A DNA stretch of 64,000 nucleotides from an uncultured Christensenella sp. (GTDB taxonomy: Bacteria; Bacillota; Clostridia; Christensenellales; UBA3700), in contig CAJTYW010000008.1 in NCBI GenBank assembly GCA_910583995.1, positions 1-64,000 on the forward strand. The letters run 5' to 3'. Below are positions 33,580 through 41,571 of this stretch, piece after piece (the first letter of the stretch is position 1; each line of letters begins with the position of its first letter). The position numbers and the translations under genes are program-made. The notes under the pieces are model-generated. The model had not been told where the DNA came from, did not search any database, and saw only the letters and a program-made list of their open reading frames with translations.

Positions 33580-34209
33580 ATGAAATTAATTTTACTGGGT
33601 GCTCCAGGTGCGGGTAAAGGTACTCAAGCAACAAGAATTAGTGATAAGTACAATTTGCCACATATTTCAACCGGAGATATTTTAAGAAAAAATATAAAAG
33701 AAGGTACTGCTTTAGGCATTCAAGCTAAGTCATTTATTGATGCAGGAAGATTAGTGCCAGACGAAGTTGTAATAGACATCGTCAAAGACAGATTGCAACA
33801 AGCAGACTGCAAAAATGGATTTATTTTAGATGGTTTCCCAAGAACTTGTCCACAAGCTGAAGCTTTGGATAAAGTGACTGAGATTGATGCTGTAATTAAC
33901 ATTGCAGTTGACCCAGCCTTGATAGTAAATCGTATTACTGGCAGAAGAATGTGTGCTTGTGGCGAAAGTTATCATATCAGTATGGGAATCGGTGATACTT
34001 GCCCTAAATGCGGTAGCAAACTTTATCAACGTGATGACGATAAAGAAGAAACTGTAAAAGAGAGAATGCAAGTATATGAAAATCAGACAGCACCGCTTAT
34101 TGATTACTATACAGCTAAAGATTTAGTTGTTGATGTTGATGGTGGCAAACCATTAAACGAAGTTTTTGAACAAATTTCCAAGGTGATTGATGATTACAAT
34201 AAAAAGTGA
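33580..34209 (+). CDS. adk: Adenylate kinase, zinc-type
   Basis: 209 residues. P-loop GAPGAGKGTQA at residues 7-17, HISTGDILR, GFPRTCPQAEAL and a LID domain with four Cys (CAC ... CPKC) that bind zinc, as in Gram-positive enzymes. It interconverts AMP, ADP and ATP. Its end overlaps map by 20 bases. Confidence 0.97.
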   Translation: MKLILLGAPGAGKGTQATRISDKYNLPHISTGDILRKNIKEGTALGIQAKSFIDAGRLVPDEVVIDIVKDRLQQADCKNGFILDGFPRTCPQAEALDKVTEIDAVINIAVDPALIVNRITGRRMCACGESYHISMGIGDTCPKCGSKLYQRDDDKEETVKERMQVYENQTAPLIDYYTAKDLVVDVDGGKPLNEVFEQISKVIDDYNKK

Positions 34210-34933
34210 GAGTGAAATCGAGCTTATGCGTCAAGCAGGCAAAATTTTAAGGGACACCTTAAATATGCTTGGTGAAAATGTAAAGCCGGGAGTAACTACA
34301 AAAGAGTTAGATAAATTAGCACATAATTATATTCTAAGTCGCGGAGCAAAACCTTCATTTTTAGGTTATGGTGGTTTTCCTGCGTCAATCTGTGCAAGTG
34401 TAAACGAGCAAGTTGTGCACGGTATCCCTTCAAACAGAAAACTTGTTGAAGGCGACATAATAGGTATTGATTGTGGTGTAATTTATAAAGGCTGGCAGAG
34501 CGATGCAGCAAGAACATTTGCTGTTGGTAAAATATCTGAAAAGCATAAAAAACTTATTGAGATAACTGAACAATGTTTTTTTGAAGCTATGAAAGTTATC
34601 CGTGAAGGTGCAAGGCTTGGTGATATTGGAGCTAGCGTGCAAAAGTTAGCAGAAAGCAATGGTTTTTCTGTGGTAAGGGATTTAGTTGGTCATGGCATCG
34701 GCAAAGAAATGCACGAAGACCCACAAGTGCCTAATTATGGAAAAGCAGGCAAAGGTCTTAGATTAAAGCGTAATATGACGCTTGCTATCGAACCTATGAT
34801 TAATGAAGGGACTTATGAAGTTTCCGCACTTGACGATGGTTGGACAGTGGTGACAGATGACGACGGATATTCCGCACATTATGAAAACACTGTGCTAGTA
34901 ACCGAAGATGGTTATGAAATATTATCGTTATAG
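34190..34933 (+). CDS. map: Methionine aminopeptidase, type I
   Basis: 247 residues; starts at ATG 34190 inside the adk end, after AAGGTG. Dinuclear-metal ligands are visible: GIDCGVIYKGWQSDAARTF (two Asp), GHGIGKEMHEDP (His), AIEPMI (Glu) and HYENTVLV (Glu). It removes the initiator Met from nascent proteins. Confidence 0.96.
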   Translation: MITIKSESEIELMRQAGKILRDTLNMLGENVKPGVTTKELDKLAHNYILSRGAKPSFLGYGGFPASICASVNEQVVHGIPSNRKLVEGDIIGIDCGVIYKGWQSDAARTFAVGKISEKHKKLIEITEQCFFEAMKVIREGARLGDIGASVQKLAESNGFSVVRDLVGHGIGKEMHEDPQVPNYGKAGKGLRLKRNMTLAIEPMINEGTYEVSALDDGWTVVTDDDGYSAHYENTVLVTEDGYEILSL

Positions 34934-34941
34934 GAGTTGTT

Positions 34942-35211
34942 ATGCAAAACAATATCAAAGTCGGTTCAGTGGTATTGTCTACTGCAGGACACGATAGTGG
35001 CAATTATTTTGTGGTAGTTGAGTTGGATTGCGAGTTTGTTAAAATCTGTGATGGTAAAAACAGACCGATTGAAAAGCCAAAACGCAAAAAAATCAAACAT
35101 ATAAAAGATACATATCTTGTGCTTGATGAAATTGCAGATAAGCTTGTTACAAACAAAGTTATTCACAACAAAAACATTCAAACAGCACTTAAAGAAGTGT
35201 TAAAACAATAG
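34942..35211 (+). CDS. KOW-domain RNA-binding protein (L14e-like)
   Basis: 89 residues: KVGSVVLSTAGHDSGNYFVVVEL is a KOW motif of the L14e/L27e kind, followed by RPIEKPKRKKIKHIKDT. Small proteins of this type lie between map and infA in many Clostridia; the function is unproven but probably ribosome-linked. Confidence 0.85.
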   Translation: MQNNIKVGSVVLSTAGHDSGNYFVVVELDCEFVKICDGKNRPIEKPKRKKIKHIKDTYLVLDEIADKLVTNKVIHNKNIQTALKEVLKQ

Positions 35212-35221
35212 TGGAGGTATT

Positions 35222-35443
35222 ATGTCTAAGGAAGATGTAATCGAAGCCGAAGGAAAAGTAGTTGAAGTATTGCCAAATACAAATTTTAAAGTCGAGCTTA
35301 CAAATGGATTTGTTATTACAACATATTTGTCTGGTAAACTTAGAAAAAACTACATTAAAATTTTGGAAGGCGATACAGTAAAAGTGGAACTTAGTCCGTA
35401 CGATTTGACAAAAGGTAGAATAGTATGGCGTAATAAGAATTAG
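35222..35443 (+). CDS. infA: Translation initiation factor IF-1
   Basis: 73 residues, an S1-like OB fold: EAEGKVVEVLPNTNFKVELTNG ... KLRKNYIKILEGDTVKVELSPYDLTKGRIVWR. ATG after GTGGAGG. Confidence 0.97.
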   Translation: MSKEDVIEAEGKVVEVLPNTNFKVELTNGFVITTYLSGKLRKNYIKILEGDTVKVELSPYDLTKGRIVWRNKN

Positions 35444-35458
35444 TTGGAGGATAAAACA

Positions 35459-35575
35459 ATGAAAGTTAGACCATCAGTTAAGCCAATGTGCGACAAATGC
35501 AGAGTAATCAAAAGAAATGGTCAAGTTATGGTTATCTGCAGCAAATATAAGAAACATAAACAAAAACAAGGTTGA
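35459..35575 (+). CDS. rpmJ: Ribosomal protein L36, zinc type
   Basis: 38 residues from ATG 35459 after TTGGAGG. KVRPSVKPMCDKCRVIKRNG and VICS...KHKQKQG carry the three Cys and one His of the zinc-binding form. It is the last gene before a 580-bp break in the cluster. Confidence 0.96.
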   Translation: MKVRPSVKPMCDKCRVIKRNGQVMVICSKYKKHKQKQG

Positions 35576-35690
35576 TTTAAAAAAAATAAAATCTTAACAA
35601 AACTAATGCAAAATTTGTTGTAATTTTAAATTGCAATCCTAAAATAAAATTGTTTTAAGAAAATTTGAATAAACAAATTTTTTTGATAAA

Positions 35691-35747
35691 AAAAGATAAA
35701 TCATACTTAAAGCAACTAATTAATAGTATTTAAGATTTTTATCTTTT
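35691..35747 (+). terminator. Candidate terminator after rpmJ
   Basis: AAAAGATAAA (35691-35700) with TTTATCTTTT (35738-35747) and inner CTTAAA/TTTAAG. The all-AT stem with T-rich 3' side makes this moderate at best. The rest of 35576-35853 shows nothing else. Confidence 0.4.
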
Positions 35748-35853
35748 GAGTAAGACTAAACAAAGTGTGTCAAATTTTGTGTTAAGTAGGCGTGTTGAGT
35801 AACTTTTTACACGCATTAAGGTTAAATTTTTGTAAAAATTACCTAAATTTTGC

Positions 35854-35882
35854 TTGATTAATTATTGCGAGTATGATATAAT
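35854..35882 (+). promoter_or_regulatory. Promoter of the rpsM-rplQ (alpha) operon
   Basis: TTGATT (35854-35859), 17-base spacer, TATAAT (35877-35882). Confidence 0.75.
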
Positions 35883-35888
35883 ATATAC

Positions 35889-36155
35889 TTGCAATAGTGT
35901 TTTATATTATGAGTAAAAATGATTGCTATCAAGTTCATTTTTATTGAGTATTCAATGTAGGATGCGTATACAAAACGCTAAAAAGGTGAGTTTTTGCTTT
36001 GCTAAAGCAAAGTGATTACGTACATTATATGTTAATTTTACGCTAACGGGAGCGGCTGAAGAGATGTCTCATTCCAAATTATCGGACATTCTTTTCTCCT
36101 AATAACGCGTTAAATAAAGTATTATTTAATTTATTTATTAATTTGGAGGTAAAAA
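35889..36155 (+). promoter_or_regulatory. Long structured leader of the alpha operon
   Basis: About 265 untranslated bases with stems AAAAATGA (35915-35922)/TCATTTTT (35935-35942) and CTTTGC (35997-36002)/GCAAAG (36007-36012), plus a GGGAG...CTCCT segment near 36050-36100. S4, encoded in this operon, is the alpha-operon repressor in other bacteria; control here is inferred. Confidence 0.45.
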
Positions 36156-36524
36156 ATGGCTCGTATTGCAGGCGTAGATTTGCCGCGTGAGAAAAGAGTA
36201 GAAATCGGTCTTACTTATATCTATGGTATAGGTAGAGTTACTTCTAACAAGATTTTAGCTACTGCTGGTATTAATCCAGATAAAAGAGTTAAAGATTTGA
36301 CTGAAGAAGAACTTAGTGCGATTCGTGATTACATTGAAAAGAACCTTTCTGTTGAAGGTGATTTAAGAAGAGAAGTAAAGTTAAACATTAAGCGACTAAT
36401 GGAAATTGGTTGCTATCGTGGTGTTAGACACCGTAAAGGTCTACCTGTTCGTGGACAAAGTACTAAGCAAAATGCTCGTACTCGTAAAGGTCCTAAGAAA
36501 ACAGTTAGCCGTAAGAAGAAATAA
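36156..36524 (+). CDS. rpsM: Ribosomal protein S13
   Basis: 122 residues; ARIAGVDLPREKRVEIGLTYIYGIG and RHRKGLPVRGQSTKQNARTRKG. ATG after TTGGAGG. Confidence 0.97.
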   Translation: MARIAGVDLPREKRVEIGLTYIYGIGRVTSNKILATAGINPDKRVKDLTEEELSAIRDYIEKNLSVEGDLRREVKLNIKRLMEIGCYRGVRHRKGLPVRGQSTKQNARTRKGPKKTVSRKKK

Positions 36525-36538
36525 GGAGGTAATGAGAA

Positions 36539-36934
36539 ATGGCTGCTAATAAGAAAGTAGTAAGAAAAAGACGTGATGTTAAACGCGTTGACAAAGGTCG
36601 TTGTTATATTCAATCATCTTTCAATAATACTCTTGTTACCTTTACTGATGAAAAAGGAAATACAATTTCTTGGTCAAGTTCTGGTAAGCTAGGCTTGAGA
36701 GGCTCTAAAAAGAGTACTCCATTTGCTGCTCAAATGGTTGCAGAAGATGCAGCTAAAATTGCTAAAGATTTGACTGGTTTGAAGAGTGTTGAAGTGTATG
36801 TTAAGGGTCCGGGTGCAGGTCGTGAGTCTGCTATTCGTGCTTTACAAGTTGTGGACATTGCTGTTACAATGATTAAAGACGTATCACCAATCCCACACAA
36901 TGGATGCCGTCCACCAAAACGCAGAAGATTATAG
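36539..36934 (+). CDS. rpsK: Ribosomal protein S11
   Basis: 131 residues; IQSSFNNTLVTFTDEKGN, VKGPGAGRESAIRAL and the C-terminal PIPHNGCRPPKRRRL. Confidence 0.97.
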   Translation: MAANKKVVRKRRDVKRVDKGRCYIQSSFNNTLVTFTDEKGNTISWSSSGKLGLRGSKKSTPFAAQMVAEDAAKIAKDLTGLKSVEVYVKGPGAGRESAIRALQVVDIAVTMIKDVSPIPHNGCRPPKRRRL

Positions 36935-36945
36935 GAGGTAGCGAA

Positions 36946-37569
36946 ATGGCTAAATATACAGGTGCTGACTGCCGTTTGTGCAGAAGAGAAGGATGCAAAT
37001 TATATCTTAAAGGTGATAAATGTTATTCTGATAAATGTGCTGTTGTGAAGCGTCCTACCGCTCCAGGTCAACACGGTACTTCAAGAAAGAAACCTACAGG
37101 ATATAGCGTACAATTACGTGAAAAACAAAAAACTAAGAGAATTTACGGTTTATGCGAAAAGCAATTCAGAGGCTATTATGATATGGCTGAAACAATGCGT
37201 GGCGTAACCGGTGACAATATGCTTGTTCTTCTTGAGAGAAGACTTGATAATGTTGTATTTAGACTTGGACTTGGCTTGAGCCGTGCTCACGCTAGACAAA
37301 TCGTTAACCACGGACACATTACTGTTAATGGTTCAAGAGTTAACATTCCATCTTATTTAGTAAAAGCAGGCGATATTATCGCTGTTAAAGAAAACAAGGT
37401 AGATAAAACTTTGTTTGCTGACATTAAAGCTGGCAAAACTGAAAATTTACCAAGTTGGTTGGAGTTTGACAATGCTACTTTAACAGGTAAAGTATTAGAA
37501 CTTCCTACAAGAGAAGGTCTAGACATTGCTATTGAAGAGCACTTGATTGTTGAGTTGTATTCTAAGTAA
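36946..37569 (+). CDS. rpsD: Ribosomal protein S4, zinc-binding type
   Basis: 207 residues from ATG 36946 after AGGAGG; an in-frame ATG at 36904 lies inside rpsK and is rejected. The N-terminus has four Cys (CRLC, GC, DKC, DKC) for zinc; the S4 domain has RLDNVVFRLGL and NHGHITVNGSRVNIPSY. A primary 16S rRNA binder and candidate autoregulator. Confidence 0.97.
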   Translation: MAKYTGADCRLCRREGCKLYLKGDKCYSDKCAVVKRPTAPGQHGTSRKKPTGYSVQLREKQKTKRIYGLCEKQFRGYYDMAETMRGVTGDNMLVLLERRLDNVVFRLGLGLSRAHARQIVNHGHITVNGSRVNIPSYLVKAGDIIAVKENKVDKTLFADIKAGKTENLPSWLEFDNATLTGKVLELPTREGLDIAIEEHLIVELYSK

Positions 37570-37597
37570 GATAAATCCAAAATAGGAGGATAGTTTA

Positions 37598-38548
37598 ATG
37601 ATAGAAATTACTAAGCCAAAGATTGAATGTGTAGAAGTACTTAGTGGTAGAGAGGCACGTTTTGTTGTAGAGCCTTTAGAAAGAAGTTTTGGTACTACAC
37701 TAGGCAATGCACTTCGTCGTGTGCTTTTAGGTTCACTTCCTGGTGCTGCACCGGTTGGTGTTCGTATAGATGGTGTAAAACACGAGTTTTCTACTATTCC
37801 GGGCGTTAAAGAAGATGTATCCGAGATTATTTTAAATATCAAAGGACTTGCTATTAAAGCCCATACAGAAGACAAAGACTTTAAACAATTAATGTATATC
37901 AAAAAATCTACAGCAGGCGTTGTTACAGCTGCCGATATCGAACATAGTGCTGATATTGACATTCTAAATCCTGAAATGTATATTTGCACATTAGAGAATG
38001 GCGCAAAATTTGATATGGAAATTAATGTTGGAGTTGGGAGAGGTTATGTTTCAGCTAATATGAATAAAGATGAGGAGCAACCTTTAGGTTACATACCTGT
38101 TGATTCTATCTATACTCCTGTTGAAAGAGCAAGTTATTTTGTTGAGCCGGCACGTGTCGGACAAGACATTAATTATGACAAATTGACAATTGATGTTGTT
38201 ACAAATGGTACTGCATCACCACACGAAGTAATTAGTTTGAGTGCAAAAATCATTAACGATTTGTTGAGCTTGTTTATCGGACTTGTTGATAATATGGCTG
38301 ATAGAAATCTATTGAAACAAGACGATGAGAAACAAACTAAAGTGTTGGAAATGGCAATAGACGATTTGGATTTGTCAGTAAGGTCATACAACTGCTTGAA
38401 GAGAGCGGGTATCAATACTGTTCAAGACTTAATTCAAAAGTCAGAAGACGATATGCTTAAGGTTAGAAACCTTGGTAAAAAGTCACTTGACGAAGTTATG
38501 AAGAAGATTCACGAATTAGGCTTTGAACTACAAAGTAAGGACGAGTAA
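37598..38548 (+). CDS. rpoA: RNA polymerase alpha subunit
   Basis: 316 residues. The N-domain has EPLERSFGTTLGNALRRVLL and the C-domain, near residue 245, LDLSVRSYNCLKRAGINTVQDLI with helix-hairpin-helix RNLGKKSLDEV, which binds UP elements and activators. Confidence 0.98.
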   Translation: MIEITKPKIECVEVLSGREARFVVEPLERSFGTTLGNALRRVLLGSLPGAAPVGVRIDGVKHEFSTIPGVKEDVSEIILNIKGLAIKAHTEDKDFKQLMYIKKSTAGVVTAADIEHSADIDILNPEMYICTLENGAKFDMEINVGVGRGYVSANMNKDEEQPLGYIPVDSIYTPVERASYFVEPARVGQDINYDKLTIDVVTNGTASPHEVISLSAKIINDLLSLFIGLVDNMADRNLLKQDDEKQTKVLEMAIDDLDLSVRSYNCLKRAGINTVQDLIQKSEDDMLKVRNLGKKSLDEVMKKIHELGFELQSKDE

Positions 38549-38560
38549 GGAGATAAAAAA

Positions 38561-39067
38561 ATGGCAAGAAAACTAGGAAAACGTACTGACCAAAGAATGC
38601 ATATGTTGCGTAACCAAGTTTCTGAACTATTATGGTATGGTCGCATTGAAACTACTGTTGATAGAGCTAAAGAAGTTAAAAGACTTGCAGAAAAAATGGT
38701 TACTCTAGGCATTAAGAGTTATGATGATATAGTTACTACTACTAAGACAAAAACTAATGCAAAGGGCGAAAAAGTTGCTGTTGAATTTAAAAATGACGGC
38801 AAAAAGAAGTTGAATGCTAGAAGACAAATGATGTCTTTCTTGCGTGACATTCAAGAAGCTCAAGGCGAAAAAGAGTCTAAGGCTGCATATAAAGAAAGAA
38901 CTCGTGATATTAAACACCCACTTATTGAGAAAGTGTTTAATGAGTATGCTCCAAAGTATGCTACAAGACGTGATGAATTAGGTCAAGGCGGTGGCTACAC
39001 TAGAATTATCAAACTAGGTGCTAGACGTGGCGATGCTGCTGAAATGGTTATCATCGAAATGGTATAA
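38561..39067 (+). CDS. rplQ: Ribosomal protein L17, long form
   Basis: 168 residues against about 115-125 in the short form. The core ends (KLGKRTDQRMHMLRNQVSELL ... GGGYTRIIKLGARRGDAAEMVIIEMV) are normal. Extra residues about 50-80 (ITTTKTKTNAKGE-like, with NDGKKK) and a longer linker near 95-120 give the length seen in many Clostridia. Last gene of the cluster. Confidence 0.95.
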   Translation: MARKLGKRTDQRMHMLRNQVSELLWYGRIETTVDRAKEVKRLAEKMVTLGIKSYDDIVTTTKTKTNAKGEKVAVEFKNDGKKKLNARRQMMSFLRDIQEAQGEKESKAAYKERTRDIKHPLIEKVFNEYAPKYATRRDELGQGGGYTRIIKLGARRGDAAEMVIIEMV

Positions 39068-39090
39068 TTGAAAATTTTTGATATTAAGCA

Positions 39091-39124
39091 AATAGCGGGA
39101 TTAAATCCCGCTATTGTTTTTTTG
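39091..39124 (+). terminator. Terminator of the alpha operon
   Basis: AATAGCGGGA (39091-39100) with TCCCGCTATT (39106-39115), loop TTAAA, then GTTTTTTTT. Strong. Confidence 0.92.
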
Positions 39125-39250
39125 TATTATTTAGAGTGATAATAAAGCTATTGATAGTTTAATAAAAATTAAAGCATATAAAATATGAAATTTAATATGC
39201 AAGTTAAAAGTATTTAAAATTATTTATATTAGCTTGTTATAAAAAATAAA

Positions 39251-39281
39251 TTAATCACAAATAAAAAATCTTTGTGATTAA
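39251..39281 (-). terminator. Probable terminator of the 68-residue protein gene
   Basis: Perfect 11-bp arms TTAATCACAAA (39251-39261) and TTTGTGATTAA (39271-39281). Read on the minus strand it is followed by a T-rich stretch. The remainder of 39125-39388 is featureless AT-rich DNA. Confidence 0.55.
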
Positions 39282-39388
39282 TATAAAAGTTATAAAGCTA
39301 AATTATCAATTATCTACTTAACATTAAGGCATAAAAAGAAATAGCATTTAATCAAAAAATAAACTTGGTTATCTATTGATTATCTATT

Positions 39389-39595
39389 TCAATTGTTTAA
39401 TATCTCAAGTGCCTTTTTGTATAATGGGTCAAATTCGCAGCCACAACTGCCACATAAACTATCTGCAGATTCAATTGCTGCAATTAATTCCTGCTTATTG
39501 CTTTGATTAAGCAAATATGTTTTAGATGGCTCGTCAATTAAATCCCAGCCAGATTGTGCAAATTTTTCAAGTATACTTTTAAGTTCTGTATTCAT
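39389..39595 (-). CDS. Small cytosolic protein with CxxCxC motif (68 aa)
   Basis: Starts at 39595 after AAGGAG. Mostly helical and soluble: MNTELKSILEKFAQSGWDLIDEP, then IAAIESADSLCGSCGCEFDPLYKKAL. The CGSCGC cluster could hold a metal or act in redox chemistry. No family is recognised. It has its own consensus promoter, so it is probably a real and well expressed gene. Confidence 0.7.
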   Translation of the reverse strand: MNTELKSILEKFAQSGWDLIDEPSKTYLLNQSNKQELIAAIESADSLCGSCGCEFDPLYKKALEILNN

Positions 39596-39614
39596 AAAAT
39601 TCTCCTTTTTTATT

Positions 39615-39643
39615 ATTATAAATCATTAATTATATTTTGTCAA
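39615..39643 (-). promoter_or_regulatory. Promoter of the 68-residue protein gene
   Basis: Minus strand TTGACA (39638-39643), 17-base spacer, TATAAT (39615-39620): perfect consensus with a very short leader. Confidence 0.8.
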
Positions 39644-39778
39644 TAGCAAATTTAATTCGTAAATAAATCTCTCAATCAAGCAAATATTTAATAAAAAATC
39701 AAACAAAAAATAATTATTTTTCAAAAACCCTATAAAATCGTTTTTAAGATAATTTAATAACTTTTTGTATTAATATTG

Positions 39779-39807
39779 TTGATAACAAAATAAAAAAGTA
39801 TTATAAT
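39779..39807 (+). promoter_or_regulatory. Promoter of the MFS transporter gene
   Basis: TTGATA (39779-39784), 17-base spacer, TATAAT (39802-39807). It implies a leader of about 245 bases. Confidence 0.7.
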
Positions 39808-39923
39808 TAATTTAATCAATAAGCTAAATTTTAAAGCGTACTATTTTCACTTTTAAATAAATTTTTGCGTATTATGATTTGGGGATATTTAAGGCAATAA
39901 TAAATATCTTTATTCAGTACATA

Positions 39924-40030
39924 GTCATTTGCCACAGAATTTTAATTTTAAGGTGGGATTAGTTGTAGTAAGTGAAAGTTAAAATTTTTGCGGCAAATGA
40001 CAAATTTAAAAATAGATTGTTGTCATTTGC
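39924..40030 (+). promoter_or_regulatory. Candidate cis-regulatory RNA with alternative stems before the MFS gene
   Basis: GTCATTTGCC (39924-39933) pairs perfectly with GGCAAATGAC (39992-40001), with a nested AATTTTAA (39938-39945)/TTAAAATT (39979-39986) stem and a 33-base GU-rich apical loop. The same 3' arm can instead pair with a second GTCATTTGC at 40022-40030, 14 bases before the GGAGG of the transporter gene. Two mutually exclusive stems sharing one arm is typical riboswitch-like architecture. I do not recognise the class. Confidence 0.55.
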
Positions 40031-40057
40031 AAAAAATGTTTTACGGAGGAAAAACTG

Positions 40058-41323
40058 GTGCAGGACAGCAATTGGAGTAATAAAAAAATGAATAATAATT
40101 ATAATAGACTGCTTATTGCCAGTTGCACAGCCAATGCCAGTCAAGCAATTTACGCCAATATGACTGCCTTGCTTATGGTTCCTTTTATGAATCTTTATGG
40201 TTTGACGCTTGGGCAGATGGGAATCTTGGTAGGTATAAACTTTGGCACTCAGATTTTGGCAGATGTGTTACTTACTTTTATAATTGACAAGGTTAAATAT
40301 AAAAATTTAGTTTATATAGCAAATTTACTTGGTTTTATCGGAATGATTTTATATTGTATGTCGCCTAGAATTTTGCCGTCAAATCCGTTTATACCATTGT
40401 TATTTTCTACTATAATTTTCTCATTTGCAAGTGGTATGTTGGAAGTAGTATTAAGTCCTATTGTAGACACTATTCCCGATACCTTTAAAAACAAAAAAGC
40501 TGCAATGAGTCTTCTGCATTCTTTTTACGCTTGGTGGCAAGCTGTTAGTATTGTTGTTATAGCATTATCTATAAACTTCCTTGGGGCAGAAAATTGGCAT
40601 TACATTATTGGTGCTTTGACAGTTGTTCCTGTATTAAATACTATACAATTTATACCAGTAAAAATTATCGAACAGAGAAGTGTGGAAAGTAAACAATCAA
40701 AAAGCTTCAAAGTTGCAAAATCACCAATTTATATTTTGTGTTGTGTTGCAATAATTGTTGGGGCAGGTGTAGAAATTATTATGAACCAATATGTTTCTAC
40801 TTTTTGCGAGCTTAACCTTGGAGTAAGCAAACTTATGTCAGATATGATAGGTATGTTGTTATTTGCAGTAATGCTTGGCACAGGAAGATTGATATTTGGC
40901 TTTTTCGGACATAAAATCAATTTAAATTTAGTGCTTATAGCATCTTGCTTTTTAGCAGGTATAGCATATCTTTTGATAGGATTGGAAATTAATACAATTC
41001 TTTCATTGATATTGTGCATCTTGGTAGGACTATTTAGTAGTATGTGTTGGCCGGGGGTAATATCTATAGCAGGAGAAGCTTTTCCTAAAGCAGGTGCTTG
41101 GATATTCAGTACATTAGCGATTTGTGGTGATGTAGGTGCATCATTGTTCGGAACAGTTGCAGGTAACATTGCAGATAGTTTGTCACTTTCTAAAATGTTT
41201 TTGATTGTTGCAGCATTGCCGTTTTTATGTATGTTATGCCATATAGCGATTTATGCTTTGGTTAAAAAGCAAAGAAAGAATGATAACAATACGCCTACCG
41301 AAATTAACAAATCATTATTTTAA
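40058..41323 (+). CDS. MFS transporter, 12 transmembrane helices
   Basis: The 421-residue protein starts at GTG 40058, 8 bases after GGAGG; an internal ATG at 40088 is the alternative. Twelve hydrophobic helices, with a central cytosolic loop near residues 205-225 (EQRSVESKQSKSFKVAKS). The motif pattern (YGLTLGQMGILVGINFGTQILAD; LHSFYAWWQAVSIVV) resembles sugar-type MFS proteins of the fucose permease kind. The substrate is unknown; the leader RNA upstream may sense it or a product. Confidence 0.85.
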   Translation: MQDSNWSNKKMNNNYNRLLIASCTANASQAIYANMTALLMVPFMNLYGLTLGQMGILVGINFGTQILADVLLTFIIDKVKYKNLVYIANLLGFIGMILYCMSPRILPSNPFIPLLFSTIIFSFASGMLEVVLSPIVDTIPDTFKNKKAAMSLLHSFYAWWQAVSIVVIALSINFLGAENWHYIIGALTVVPVLNTIQFIPVKIIEQRSVESKQSKSFKVAKSPIYILCCVAIIVGAGVEIIMNQYVSTFCELNLGVSKLMSDMIGMLLFAVMLGTGRLIFGFFGHKINLNLVLIASCFLAGIAYLLIGLEINTILSLILCILVGLFSSMCWPGVISIAGEAFPKAGAWIFSTLAICGDVGASLFGTVAGNIADSLSLSKMFLIVAALPFLCMLCHIAIYALVKKQRKNDNNTPTEINKSLF

Positions 41324-41353
41324 TTAATTAATATTTGTTAAATAAACCACTAA

Positions 41354-41367
41354 AAATCGGTATTAAA
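41354..41367 (+). repeat. Copy 5 of the polar motif AAATCGGNNNTAAA
   Basis: Exact match with NNN = TAT, 31 bases after the MFS stop and directly before its terminator. Confidence 0.6.
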
Positions 41368-41376
41368 ACTAAAATT

Positions 41377-41412
41377 TTACGACTTAAGGTAATACTTAAG
41401 CCGTAATTTTTG
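41377..41412 (+). terminator. Terminator of the MFS gene
   Basis: TTACGACTTAAG (41377-41388) with CTTAAGCCGTAA (41395-41406; one G-T pair), loop GTAATA, then ATTTTT. Confidence 0.8.
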
Positions 41413-41508
41413 CAAATTTTTAAATAAAAACAAAGCAGATTAGTTGTAATATTTATTCTTTTTTATATTAGAGTTAAATATTACTAATATTTATAATCAA
41501 AAGTAATA

Positions 41509-41537
41509 TTGACAACGCACTATTTTTTTGATAAAAT
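41509..41537 (+). promoter_or_regulatory. Promoter of the leu operon
   Basis: TTGACA (41509-41514), 17-base spacer, TAAAAT (41532-41537). The leader is only about 30 bases, so there is no room for a T-box or peptide attenuator. Confidence 0.75.
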
Positions 41538-41571
41538 AAATTAATATATTAATTTACGATAGGAGATAAAT

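Noticed and set aside
39917..39924. A further copy of the inverton arm (GTACATAG)
   Set aside because: Only one half-site is present, with no TCTATGTAC partner at the right distance, so it is chance similarity in AT-rich DNA.
41413..41571. T-box or leader-peptide attenuator before leuA
   Set aside because: The promoter at 41509-41537 leaves only about 30 bases of leader.
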